From contig WRLF01000024.1 of NCBI GenBank assembly GCA_009777735.1, positions 1-32,291 on the forward strand: a stretch of 32,291 nucleotides of DNA, given 5' to 3'. Below, in pieces: positions 24,401-32,291 of this stretch (the first letter of the stretch is position 1; the number at the start of each line of letters is the position of its first letter). The DNA comes from Treponema sp. GTDB lineage: Bacteria; Spirochaetota; Spirochaetia; Treponematales; Breznakiellaceae. Below the pieces are notes generated by a model. That model was not told the DNA's origin. It did not search any database and saw only the letters and a list, made by a program, of their open reading frames with translations. The position numbers and the translations under genes are program-made.

Positions 24401-24528
24401 TGAATTGCGCTCTGTCCGCTTTTTGCGGCGTAAACAGTATAGTCGGAGCTTAATATAACAGTCAGCGCTAAAATATTTGAATTTTCATCATCAACAACAA
24501 GAACACTGTTCTTCTTTTTTTCATCCAT
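21478..24528 (-). CDS. Cytoplasmic hybrid histidine kinase: REC-GAF-PAS-HisKA-HATPase-REC-HPt
   Basis: A 1016-residue multi-step phosphorelay protein without signal peptide or membrane helix. A receiver domain opens it (Asp13-14, Asp56, Lys108). A GAF-like domain (about 140-305) and a PAS domain (about 330-455) follow. The kinase core has phospho-His481 in MSHEMRTPMN, the N box near Asn595-Asn599, DTGMGI and GTGLGLAI. A second receiver (Asp789, Lys844) and an HPt domain (His954 in AVHGLKGTC) complete it. Starting with a receiver suggests that another kinase feeds it; the HPt domains of the two upstream genes are obvious candidates (inference). It overlaps the preceding gene by 8 bases and has GGGAG seven bases before its ATG. 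No DNA-binding output domain is present. Confidence 0.93.
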   Translation of the reverse strand: MDEKKKNSVLVVDDENSNILALTVILSSDYTVYAAKSGQSAIQAAEKYVPDIILLDIIMSDMDGYEVISKLKTSEKTQDIPVIFISGLSSTGDEEKGLALGVADYITKPFSPAIVKLRLGNQIQLLEQKKQMKATIKSRETMLSAVNRAASLLLTADENGTFKNSFMEGMEIIGRSVDADCLEVWQNEMRDGELYAILKHYWFSETGRNIKSDNPVSGFPYSSVPGWEKHLSGGGYIQGPVSGLSREEQDFLSVFKIKTVLAIPTFIQNKFWGFCCIDDCRNSRNFTEDEIDILRSGSYMLANTINRNKMMQDLRDTSVQLQAAMEKALEDEERMQLILDTMPIACCLISRDNEFLNMNQAAMDMFDVTNDTEVNITEKYFAMLPEFQPCGRSSLELTEEHIEKAFTEGYHRFEWMYKKPNGEEIPCEDTLIRIKNKGEYILAGYARDLREQKAIIEEMRKAEIAEASNKAKSQFLANMSHEMRTPMNVIVGLTDLMLDEDDPTVNLTGNLKKINTAGNTLLGLINDVLDISKIEAGKLELHPVKYELPSFLNDIITLNMIRIEEKPIVFKLDINEELLCNLLGDDIRVKQIINNLLSNAFKYTQKGTITLGINCEIDGSDVWMSIYVRDTGMGIRHEDLQKLFSDYGQVDTRINRAIEGTGLGLAITKRLTGMMDGEITADSEYGKGSVFRLRIKQGFVDNAVIGPMVTENLCTFRYTDNKQKARKKLVRSNLSYAKVLVVDDMQTNLDVAAGLLGKYQLQIDCVTSGQAAIDYIRKEAVRYDAILMDHMMPGMDGMEAVRIIRSEIDSDYARTVPIIAVTANALIGSEAMFLASGFQAFLSKPIDILRLDEVLNKWVRDKDRENALPEKEPETTNKAEVTDTKKGLTESLVVPGLNTAAGLARFDNDEEMYLLLLESFSTHAPQQIKTIKTFIDGLQSADQPDVTSYRIAVHGLKGTCRSIGAEGIGSMAEKLEKAALQQDLTFITANSKQLADDLEELITGISGFIHATPAKI

Positions 24529-27500
24529 ACCGGTTCTCCCATTGTTTTTTTAACGCAGCAAGCGTCTCTGCCGCAGATTTAAAATCGTAATCTTCAATTT
24601 GCCGTACAAGGCTCTGTGTCCCCGGTATTGCGCGGATATCATCGATCATGGCCGCACATTCGGGGTTTATATTTTCGAGCATAGGCTCAAGTTTTTCAAA
24701 CAGAGCCAGCGCCTCATCGGCGTTTGCATATTCAGGTTCTTCCTCCCATACCGGGGGTTCATCAAATATCTGTTTTAATTCATTGAGAACCAGCATTAAT
24801 TCGGTTTTGAGAATATCCATTTTATTTTCCCAGACAGAGGCGATCCCGTCTTTAAGTATCGCCTCAACCTCCGCAGCGGCATTTCTCAGGGCGGTTTTTC
24901 CGATTTGCCCGGCGTTCCCTTTCAGGCTGTGTGCAAGCCTGTGTGCCAATGTTAAATCTCCTGCAGCAACCGCTTCGGTTATTTGCGAATGAGTTGTTTG
25001 GTTTTTTTGATAGAAATTGATCCGCAGCTTTTTTTGCAAATCCCTGTTGTCTTCATTTTCATCTGTGGAGTCGATGTCTGTAGACGATATACTTATCGGC
25101 TCCAGATACTTTAATAAGATGTACCACAATTCCTGTGATGTAAAGGGTTTTCCTAAACAGTCGGGCATTCCTGCTTTTTGGTATTTATCCAGTTCGCTGA
25201 TCATTACATTTGCCGTCATTGCAATGATGGGGGTTCCTGTGCCAATATCCATTATTTTTGATGCAGCTTCCATTCCATCCATGACCGGCATGAACATATC
25301 CATAAAAATCAGGTCAAATGGTTTTTCATTATTATTTTTGCGCTCAAGCACCATCTCCACTCCGGACTTGCCGTTATCCACTGCTATTGTTTGCAGCCCC
25401 ACCCGGTCAAGATGTGCGCAAATAACCTCCTGGTTCATTGAGTTATCATCACAAATCAAAACCAGTCCCTCGAAATGTGGTTTTTCATATATGTCAAATT
25501 GCTTCTGAACAGATTCATCATCAAACGCATCTATGGTATTAAATGTAATGTCAAAACCGAAAGTACTGCCAATGCCCGGCGAGCTTTTCACCGTGAGTTT
25601 TCCGTTCATCAGTTCAACAATATTTTTTACGATTGCCAATCCAAGCCCCGTGCCTCCGTATTCGCGGGTCGTGCTGGAGTCTGCCTGAATAAATGGATCA
25701 AATATTCTGTTTAGCTGATCGGGCGTCATACCGATACCGGTATCTTTAACTTCAAAAAACACAGTGGTATTATTATTAGTAGTATTTTTGATTAATGATG
25801 TAAATTTAATAACACCTGATTCGGTAAATTTTACCGCATTGGATAAAAGGTTTATGAGTACTTGATACAGCCGTACCGGATCGCCCAACAGTTTTTTCCC
25901 TGTTGATGGCTCTGCATAAACACTAAGGTCAAGACCTTTTTCCTTAATTTCAGGCAGGATGACAGACTGGCAGCGTGAAAAAACATCACGCAGATCAAAC
26001 GGTACATGTTCCAGTTCCATTTTACCGGCTTCGATTTTTGATATATCCAGTATGTCATTAATAATATGCAAAAGCCATTTTGTGCTTTCGGTGATTTTTC
26101 CCAGGTGATTCCTTGCTTCGCTCAGGGTGTCACAGTCCTGGGCAAGCTCGGCAAACCCTAAAATACTGTTCATGGGTGTTCTGATTTCATGGCTCATGTT
26201 GGCAAGGAATTCAGACTTTGCCCGGTTAGCCATCTCGGCTGCTTCCAATTGCTTTTGTTCGGTAATATCGAATACATAGCCTTCAAGCAGGTGGGGGGTA
26301 CCATCGGTATTCCACTCTAAAACGCGGCAGCGTTCCAAAACCCATTTAATCGTACCATCGTTCATTACCAGACGGCAGGAGTGTTCATAGACTAAACCAA
26401 AGTAAAGGGTTTCCGCGCTTTTTTTTTCGATACCTTCCAGATCATCAGGATGAATCATCGACATATATATATTGTCGCCGCCAATAAGTTCTTCCGGTGT
26501 GTATCCTAAAAGCTCTTTGCTTCCCTTGCTGACAAAAGTAAGAGGGTATGTAGGAAAGATGCAATAACATTGATAAGCCATTCCCGGCAGATTATTTATT
26601 ATCGCCTCGATCCTTGATGCCATTCGTTCTTTATCGCGCTGAGTTTCTTCCAACTGATGCTGCTCGGTGATATCGGTATAATAGCCTTCCAGCAGATGAG
26701 GTGTGCCATCAGGATTTTTTTCTACTACCCGGCTGCGTTCCCATATCCATTTTTCCCTGCCGTCTTTTGTGGTGATGCGGAACTGTGCCTCGAAAGGTAA
26801 TCCAAAGGGAATTGTATTCGCGCTGAGTTTTTCTATAGCATCAATATCTTCCGGGTGTACCATGTCAAAAAACAGGAGCCGGCTTCTGCCGTTGCCTCCG
26901 CTCATAAGTTCTTCCGTTGTGTATCCAAGGAGCTCCAGGCAGCCATCGCTGACAAATGTATAGGTATATTCGGGGGGGTTGTAAAGCTGCTGAAATACCA
27001 TGCCGGGCAGATTGTGCATAATCGCTTCGATCCTGTTATTTATTGCAGTAAGCCTGATCGTCTGATCCGCTATGGTTTTTCTTTTTTTTCTGTCCAGCAG
27101 ATATATAACTGTCAATAAAACAATGATAAGCGAGAGTGTTATTATGGCGGCAGTTATCCAGGGCCTTCTTGCTTCTGCAATTCTGGCCCGGTAATCGAAT
27201 GTTTTGTTATTCCAATAGGTAGTGATATTGCCTGTATCAATAAATGCCAATGCTTTATCTATAATGGAATGCAGAATATCTTCGTTGAGATTAAAACCAA
27301 AACCGGAAAAATACGGCGGATCAAAAATAATATCCGCTTTAAAGCTTGGGTTTTCATAGTAATTTGACAGGGCAAGCAGTCTGTTCCGGTTGATCATTGC
27401 CGCATCTATATCGCCCCGTTCCAGAGCCTTTTGTAAATCGTCAAAACTATCATATAAAACAATATTGGTATGAAAAGGAAACCAATCATAGAACAACTCC

Positions 27501-28762
27501 TCCATCGCCAAACCCCTGACAAGGCCGATTTTTAAATAGATGAGATCGTTGATGTTTATTCTGCGAGATTCAATTTTTGAAATAATCGTATAGCTGTCTG
27601 ACAATGCATTTGTTTCTGTCCATAAAAACAGATCTTCCCTTTCTCTTGTGCGGATCAAATCGACCAATAGGGATATTTTTCCATCAGTAAGCATTCTTAC
27701 CAGATCGTACCCTGTTGCATATGGATCATTTGCAATCTCAAATTGTAATTCAGTCAGTTTTGATATTTCTTCCAATAAATCAAATGAAATCCCCTGCCAC
27801 CTTCTGTCATGGGTATTGTAAAATTCATGCGGGTAAGCATCGCTTTCTGCTGCAAATAAAACAACCGGTGTGTTTGCTATATATGCACGCTCTTCATCAC
27901 TGAGTTGCATAAAAAATTTATTTTTTCTATATTCCTGATACCCAATGTCATACAATTGTGCAAGATATGGATACGCACCGTTTTCCAGTGCTTTTTGCAC
28001 AACAGATATTACCGGCTCAAGTTCCGGGTTTTGAGTGGAAAATGAAACCGGGGTGTATATCATCGGGAAATAACCCTTTGTGACAATATCGCCGAAAATA
28101 TCAAACTGGGCTTCTGCGTTATTTTCACCGACAAGAGCGTCGATTTCTCCCGATTGCAAAAGTACATAGGCATCAATGGTAGTGGATATAAATACAGGCT
28201 CAAACGGGTATATGGCATAACGCATAACATCGTCAATCGTTGTTGTTCCTTCGAGCAGTGCATAACGCGGCAAGCGTGTTTCTCTTATTCTTTCCAGAGG
28301 CTCACTGTCAGCAAGCCGGATGTATTTTATTTCACGTTGGACTATTGCATCGGTCATAAAATAGGTTTGCCGGCGTTCGTCTGTGGCTGTCAGCACACCG
28401 GTAAAATCAATTTCCATGCTGCTTAGTCCGCCAAGCAAATCACTCCAGGAAAAAATCTCAACTTTAAACGGAATTTCAAATAACCCGGTAAGCCATTCGG
28501 TTACAAGGGCTGCATACCCTTTCATTTCTCCGTCAATGTCCGTAAAAGCTTCAATGCCAAAAGACATCCCGTAAATTAAGGTTCTGTTTTGCTGTTGCAG
28601 CTCGTGGATGACTTTAATTTCCTCTTCTGTTATGCCGGGAATATCCCGGAATGAGATATTTTCAAATAACAAGCCGCTTACTTGCGAAGGCTTATCACAT
28701 CCCGTGAATATAAACAGAAAAAAAACAGTGATGAAAATCATATACATTTTATTTTTTTTCAT
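24521..28762 (-). CDS. BvgS-like lipoprotein hybrid kinase: SBP-SBP-TM-PAS-PAS-HisKA-HATPase-REC-HPt
   Basis: A 1413-residue unorthodox sensor kinase. The N-terminus is a lipoprotein signal with lipobox FTGC (Cys22, then Asp at +2). Two periplasmic solute-binding (SBP_bac_3, Venus-flytrap) domains span about 50-285 and 295-530, and a membrane helix lies at about 535-557. Two similar PAS domains (about 572-702 and 712-837) each end in LLEGYxxDITEQ. The kinase core has His858 and GTGLGLAI, the receiver Asp1155 and Lys1205, and the HPt domain His1278 in AHSLKGNAG. A C-terminal helical tail follows. It resembles BvgS/EvgS in layout. The ligand is unknown; amino acids or other small solutes are usual. 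It starts one base after the stop of the next array member. Confidence 0.93.
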   Translation of the reverse strand: MKKNKMYMIFITVFFLFIFTGCDKPSQVSGLLFENISFRDIPGITEEEIKVIHELQQQNRTLIYGMSFGIEAFTDIDGEMKGYAALVTEWLTGLFEIPFKVEIFSWSDLLGGLSSMEIDFTGVLTATDERRQTYFMTDAIVQREIKYIRLADSEPLERIRETRLPRYALLEGTTTIDDVMRYAIYPFEPVFISTTIDAYVLLQSGEIDALVGENNAEAQFDIFGDIVTKGYFPMIYTPVSFSTQNPELEPVISVVQKALENGAYPYLAQLYDIGYQEYRKNKFFMQLSDEERAYIANTPVVLFAAESDAYPHEFYNTHDRRWQGISFDLLEEISKLTELQFEIANDPYATGYDLVRMLTDGKISLLVDLIRTREREDLFLWTETNALSDSYTIISKIESRRININDLIYLKIGLVRGLAMEELFYDWFPFHTNIVLYDSFDDLQKALERGDIDAAMINRNRLLALSNYYENPSFKADIIFDPPYFSGFGFNLNEDILHSIIDKALAFIDTGNITTYWNNKTFDYRARIAEARRPWITAAIITLSLIIVLLTVIYLLDRKKRKTIADQTIRLTAINNRIEAIMHNLPGMVFQQLYNPPEYTYTFVSDGCLELLGYTTEELMSGGNGRSRLLFFDMVHPEDIDAIEKLSANTIPFGLPFEAQFRITTKDGREKWIWERSRVVEKNPDGTPHLLEGYYTDITEQHQLEETQRDKERMASRIEAIINNLPGMAYQCYCIFPTYPLTFVSKGSKELLGYTPEELIGGDNIYMSMIHPDDLEGIEKKSAETLYFGLVYEHSCRLVMNDGTIKWVLERCRVLEWNTDGTPHLLEGYVFDITEQKQLEAAEMANRAKSEFLANMSHEIRTPMNSILGFAELAQDCDTLSEARNHLGKITESTKWLLHIINDILDISKIEAGKMELEHVPFDLRDVFSRCQSVILPEIKEKGLDLSVYAEPSTGKKLLGDPVRLYQVLINLLSNAVKFTESGVIKFTSLIKNTTNNNTTVFFEVKDTGIGMTPDQLNRIFDPFIQADSSTTREYGGTGLGLAIVKNIVELMNGKLTVKSSPGIGSTFGFDITFNTIDAFDDESVQKQFDIYEKPHFEGLVLICDDNSMNQEVICAHLDRVGLQTIAVDNGKSGVEMVLERKNNNEKPFDLIFMDMFMPVMDGMEAASKIMDIGTGTPIIAMTANVMISELDKYQKAGMPDCLGKPFTSQELWYILLKYLEPISISSTDIDSTDENEDNRDLQKKLRINFYQKNQTTHSQITEAVAAGDLTLAHRLAHSLKGNAGQIGKTALRNAAAEVEAILKDGIASVWENKMDILKTELMLVLNELKQIFDEPPVWEEEPEYANADEALALFEKLEPMLENINPECAAMIDDIRAIPGTQSLVRQIEDYDFKSAAETLAALKKQWENRYG

Positions 28763-28819
28763 GTCAGTTTTCTATTTTCCTTTTTAATTCGGCAAGCTCA
28801 CTGGCGGCAGATTCAAAAT
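28661..28819. repeat. Direct repeat, copy 1, spanning a kinase gene junction
   Basis: These 159 bases recur at 32133-32291 with one mismatch (28708), at an offset of 3472 bases. They cover the 3' end of one kinase gene, the 1-base spacer and the first 34 codons of the next. The mismatch changes the lipobox residue before Thr (Phe against Ile). The second copy reaches the window edge, so the full length is unknown. Confidence 0.95.
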
Positions 28820-31800
28820 CAAAATTTTCTATCTGCTGCGCAAGATCCTGCGCCCCCGGTATTGCGCGGATTTCATCAAGCAGGGCTGTACATTCGGGGT
28901 TAATGTTTTTCAGCATGGGCTCCAGCTTTTCAAACAGGGCATGTATTTGGGCTGCGTCCAATACGGGTAATAAACTGCCTTGCCGCGCTTCCTGTGCCGC
29001 TGCCTGATCAAGCAAAGGCTCAAGTTCATCAAGAACCAATTCCAGTTCGGTTTTAAGGTTGTTTATTTTACTGTCCCAGGCAGATGAATCCCAGCTTTTT
29101 AAGCGTTCTTCAACATCCGCTGCGGCGCTTGCCAGTGCGGTTTTGCCGATCATCCCCGCATTTCCTTTCAGGCTGTGTGCCAGCCTGTGGGCTTGCTTAA
29201 TATCCCCCGCAGCAACCGCGTCCATGATTTTTGCATAAACGGTTTGATTGTTTTTTACAAAGTAAATTTGCAGTTTCCTTTGCAGCTCATTGCTAACAAA
29301 TTGATCATCCAGAGCGCTGCTGAGGGATTCGTTACTGATCGGCTTCAGGTAATGCAATAAAATGCGCCACAATTCCTGTGATGTAAATGGTTTCCCCAGA
29401 CAGTCGGGCATTCCGGCTTTTTTGTATTTTTCCAGTTCGCTAACCATGATATTTGCCGTCATTGCCACTATGGGTGTCCCTGTATTCAATGCCATTATCT
29501 TTGCGGCGGCTTCCATGCCGTCCATGACCGGCATAAACATGTCCATGAAAATTATATCAAAAGGCTTTTTATTTTCCTTTATTCGTTCTTCGACCATCTC
29601 AACGCCCATTTTTCCGTTATCTGCTGTCATTGATTGCAGCCCCACACGGGTTAGATGCGCACATATTACTTCCTGGTTCATGGAGTTATCATCACAGATC
29701 AAAACAAGGCCGTCGAAGTATGGTTTTTCGGGCATATCGAAATATTCCCGCTCCGGAGTTTCATCGGGGGAATCTTTCGTCTCAAATACGATTTCAAAAC
29801 TGAATGTACTGCCCAAACCCGGCGAACTTTCCACCGCCAGTTTTCCGCCCATCATCTCTACGATATTTTTTGCTATTGCCAGCCCAAGTCCCGTGCCTCC
29901 GTAATCACGCGTTGTGCTGGAGTCCGCCTGGATAAAGGGATCGAATACTTTTTTAACCTGGGCGGGGTCCATACCAATACCGCTGTCTTTTATTTCAAAA
30001 TAAACCGTAGTGAAACCGTTTTCTGTATTTTTTATTGCCGATGAAAATTTAACCGTCCCTGCATTGGTAAACTTTACCGCATTGGATAAAAGGTTCATCA
30101 GCACCTGATACAGCCTTAAAGGGTCACCCAGAAGTTTTTTGCCGATTGACGGCTCCGCATATATACTGAGGTCAAGCCCCTTTTCCTTAACGCTTGGCAG
30201 GATAACGGACTGGCAGCGGGAAAAGACATCGCGCAGATCGAAAGGCACTTGTTCCAGTTCCATTTTGCCGGATTCTATTTTTGAAATATCCAGAATGTCG
30301 TTTATGATATGGAGGAGCCATTTTATGCTATCGGTAATCTTTTCCATGTAATCTTTCATCTGGGAAACTGAGTCGCTGTCAGACGCTAACTCTGCAAACC
30401 CCATAATGCTGTTCATGGGCGTTCTGATCTCGTGGCTCATATTTGCCAGGAATTGTGTCTTGGCTTTCGATGAGGCCATTGCTTCATTTTCCGCCGCTTT
30501 ACGCTGGATTATCTCGGATTCCAGTTCACTTGTCCGCTGCCTGACAAGTTTTTCCAGTTTTTTTCCGGTACTGCGGCTTTTCGTGAATAAAACGGACACA
30601 AGAGCCAATACACATAAAGCCAAAACGGCTATGCCAAAGAGCCAGGGCCGCTGCGCCCTCATGAGCCTTGCCTCATAGTCGTATGTTATGCTCTGCCATT
30701 GTTCCATAATCCTGTCGGTATTTATCAGTAGAAGCGCTTTGTCAATAATGGAAGACAGTATTGTTTGCTCTTTGTTTAATCCAAAAGATCCCTCAAAGGC
30801 GGCGTTAAACAGAAAATTGGCCTTGTAATCCGACAGTTCGTATAAATTAGTCATGGTAGCAAGTCTGCTTTGGGTTGACATCACCAGGTCAACATCGCCG
30901 CGATCCAGCGCGGCAAAAGACGCGGCGGAACTGGGGTATTCAACGGCGTTTACTGCGTTGGGAAACCAGCTTCGGAACATATCGGTAAAGGCGGACCCTC
31001 TGTGTAATCCAACCCGGGCAAAAGGTATGTCGTTTAATTCGACATTGGGAAAATTTCGCTTGGACAAGAGGGCGTATCTGTCCGTAATATACATGGTACT
31101 GGGCCAAATAAACCGCTCTCTTCGTTCATCGCTTTGAACGAGGTTTGGAATCATAAACGCGGTTCCATCTTCAAGCAGATTTAATAGCTCCGGTAATTCT
31201 GTACCGGGATCATTAACCAATGTAAAGCTCATTCCGGTAAGCTGTTCCATTTCGTCCAGCACATCAAAAATTGCCCCTTCCCATCGCCCTTCATTTCTGT
31301 TGTAAAAACTCAAGGGGTACGATTGATATTGCGTAGCGAATGGTATAATCGGATTATCCTGTATATATGTTCTTTCTTCTTCGGTTAAGAGCATTAAAAA
31401 CCGGTGCCTTATATATTCCCGATGCCCTTGTCGGTACAATTCAGTCAGGTGGCTGTAAGCGCCACTCAATAGCGCTTTCGTAACAACAGAGATTACCGGT
31501 TCCAAATCCTCATTCCCTGTCGCCAGGGCAATGGGAATAAATGTCAGAGGAAAAAAATCTTCGGTAATAACACCACCGAAAGGATCAAAGGCAACTTCCA
31601 TGGTATGGCTCCCGACAAAAGCGTCGGCTTCTCCGTTCTGCAGCATCCGGTACACATCATCATAATCCTCGGCAATAAGCCCGGGTTCAGGTGTGCCGGC
31701 AAAAAGATCTACCATCATGGCGCCTTCCAGAAAAACAAAACGCGGCAGACGTGTCTGTGAAATTACGCTGACAGGCTGGCTGTCATGAAGACGCATGATC

Positions 31801-32234
31801 CTCACCGAACGCTGGGCGATGGGGTCTGATAAATAAAATTGTGATAAACGTTCTTCGGTAATAACCTGTATCGCGAACCCTGCCTCACCGGCGTACAACA
31901 TTTGCGCAATCAACCCCAACGGAACAATCTCCGGCTGAATAGAAAATCCGAACAGCTTTGACAGCCACCGACAGAACAGGGCGGTATAACCGCCTGTTTC
32001 CCCGTTCTCTTTTCTGAACAATTCAGTACCGTATGGCGCGCTAAGTGTAAAAGAGGCTCCCTGTCTCTGTAGTTCCTCAATTGCTATGATTTCTTCTTCC
32101 GTAACACCGATTATATCCTGAAACGAAATATCTTCAAATAACAAGCCGCTTACTTGCGAAGGCTTATCACATCCCGTGATTATAAACAGAAAAAAAACAG
32201 TGATGAAAATCATATACATTTTATTTTTTTTCAT
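28764..32234 (-). CDS. BvgS-like lipoprotein hybrid kinase without PAS: SBP-SBP-TM-HisKA-HATPase-REC-HPt
   Basis: A 1156-residue paralogue of the following gene. The signal and lipobox (ITGC, Cys22, Asp at +2) are the same. Two SBP_bac_3-type domains (about 50-285 and 290-525) precede a membrane helix (about 530-551) and a short coiled linker (RTSELESEIIQRKAAENEA). The kinase core has His601 in MSHEIRTPMN and GTGLGLAI; the receiver has Asp898 and Lys948; the HPt domain has His1020. No PAS domains are present. From HisKA to HPt it is highly similar to its neighbour, while the binding domains have diverged strongly, so the two probably sense different ligands and share output. Each gene begins TGA-C-ATG after the previous one. 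Confidence 0.93.
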   Translation of the reverse strand: MKKNKMYMIFITVFFLFIITGCDKPSQVSGLLFEDISFQDIIGVTEEEIIAIEELQRQGASFTLSAPYGTELFRKENGETGGYTALFCRWLSKLFGFSIQPEIVPLGLIAQMLYAGEAGFAIQVITEERLSQFYLSDPIAQRSVRIMRLHDSQPVSVISQTRLPRFVFLEGAMMVDLFAGTPEPGLIAEDYDDVYRMLQNGEADAFVGSHTMEVAFDPFGGVITEDFFPLTFIPIALATGNEDLEPVISVVTKALLSGAYSHLTELYRQGHREYIRHRFLMLLTEEERTYIQDNPIIPFATQYQSYPLSFYNRNEGRWEGAIFDVLDEMEQLTGMSFTLVNDPGTELPELLNLLEDGTAFMIPNLVQSDERRERFIWPSTMYITDRYALLSKRNFPNVELNDIPFARVGLHRGSAFTDMFRSWFPNAVNAVEYPSSAASFAALDRGDVDLVMSTQSRLATMTNLYELSDYKANFLFNAAFEGSFGLNKEQTILSSIIDKALLLINTDRIMEQWQSITYDYEARLMRAQRPWLFGIAVLALCVLALVSVLFTKSRSTGKKLEKLVRQRTSELESEIIQRKAAENEAMASSKAKTQFLANMSHEIRTPMNSIMGFAELASDSDSVSQMKDYMEKITDSIKWLLHIINDILDISKIESGKMELEQVPFDLRDVFSRCQSVILPSVKEKGLDLSIYAEPSIGKKLLGDPLRLYQVLMNLLSNAVKFTNAGTVKFSSAIKNTENGFTTVYFEIKDSGIGMDPAQVKKVFDPFIQADSSTTRDYGGTGLGLAIAKNIVEMMGGKLAVESSPGLGSTFSFEIVFETKDSPDETPEREYFDMPEKPYFDGLVLICDDNSMNQEVICAHLTRVGLQSMTADNGKMGVEMVEERIKENKKPFDIIFMDMFMPVMDGMEAAAKIMALNTGTPIVAMTANIMVSELEKYKKAGMPDCLGKPFTSQELWRILLHYLKPISNESLSSALDDQFVSNELQRKLQIYFVKNNQTVYAKIMDAVAAGDIKQAHRLAHSLKGNAGMIGKTALASAAADVEERLKSWDSSAWDSKINNLKTELELVLDELEPLLDQAAAQEARQGSLLPVLDAAQIHALFEKLEPMLKNINPECTALLDEIRAIPGAQDLAQQIENFDFESAASELAELKRKIEN

Positions 32235-32291
32235 GTCAGTTTTCTATTTTCCTTTTTAATTCGGCAAGCTCACTGGCGGCAGATTCAAAAT
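32133..32291. repeat. Direct repeat, copy 2, reaching the right window edge
   Basis: Second copy of the 159-base repeat found at 28661-28819. It contains the start of the 1156-residue kinase gene, the 1-base spacer and the last codons of the next paralogue. The copy may continue beyond the window. Confidence 0.95.
32236..32291 (-). CDS. 3' end of a further kinase paralogue (partial)
   Basis: The reverse strand reads FESAASELAELKRKIEN and a TGA stop, identical to the C-terminus of the 1156-residue kinase encoded at 28764-32234. It ends one base before that gene's ATG, the same spacing as at the next junction. The fragment is therefore the tail of at least one more tandem kinase gene lying outside the window, at least partly identical to its neighbour. 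Its sensor domains are not visible. Confidence 0.85.
   Translation of the reverse strand, partial: FESAASELAELKRKIEN

Overview
The window looks like a chromosomal segment of a spirochaete, most likely Treponema-like. This is inferred from gene content and not from any search. The pointers are a 956-residue coiled-coil protein of the kind typical of treponemes, several lipoproteins with relaxed spirochaetal lipoboxes, a BspA/LRR_5-type lipoprotein, a prfA-prmC pair and large lipoprotein-type hybrid kinases. No tRNA, rRNA, CRISPR array, transposase or phage gene was seen. No stretch over 300 bases lacks a gene.

Region 1 (1-6711, minus strand) is acyl-chain metabolism. A fatty-acid synthesis operon runs fabH-fabD-fabG-fabF-fabZ. 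It is followed, behind its own strong promoter, by etfB-etfA and the first codons of one more gene, probably an acyl-CoA dehydrogenase. A sigma70-type promoter before fabH carries a perfect 25-bp palindrome at the expected transcription start, which looks like a repressor operator. A hairpin-forming repeat separates fabD from fabG.

Region 2 (6712-12059) is a mixed set of envelope genes: an M15-type peptidase lipoprotein with a clear terminator; a minus-strand run of a membrane protein, a small PH-like protein and an LRR-type lipoprotein; a metallo-beta-lactamase-fold lipoprotein; and an AbiE-like nucleotidyltransferase with a partner gene that overlaps it.

Region 3 (12108-14315, minus) holds prfA and prmC. 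The same hairpin repeat family fills the prfA-prmC gap. A related repeat lies in frame inside prmC, adding about 40 residues just before the catalytic NPPY motif.

Region 4 (14435-21462, plus) holds a HAD phosphatase, the coiled-coil protein (whose promoter suggests a leaderless mRNA), a lipoprotein, a HEAT-repeat exported protein, an FGGY sugar kinase and a small membrane protein.

Region 5 (21478-32291, minus) is a tandem array of very large hybrid sensor kinases, tightly coupled (1-nt gap or 8-nt overlap). Two have a lipoprotein signal, two periplasmic binding-protein domains, a membrane helix, and kinase, receiver and HPt domains (BvgS/EvgS-like). The last is cytoplasmic and begins with a receiver domain. 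A 159-bp direct repeat with one mismatch shows that a further paralogue lies just outside the right edge. No DNA-binding output regulator is present, so the HPt domains must signal to partners elsewhere or to the receiver domains of this array.
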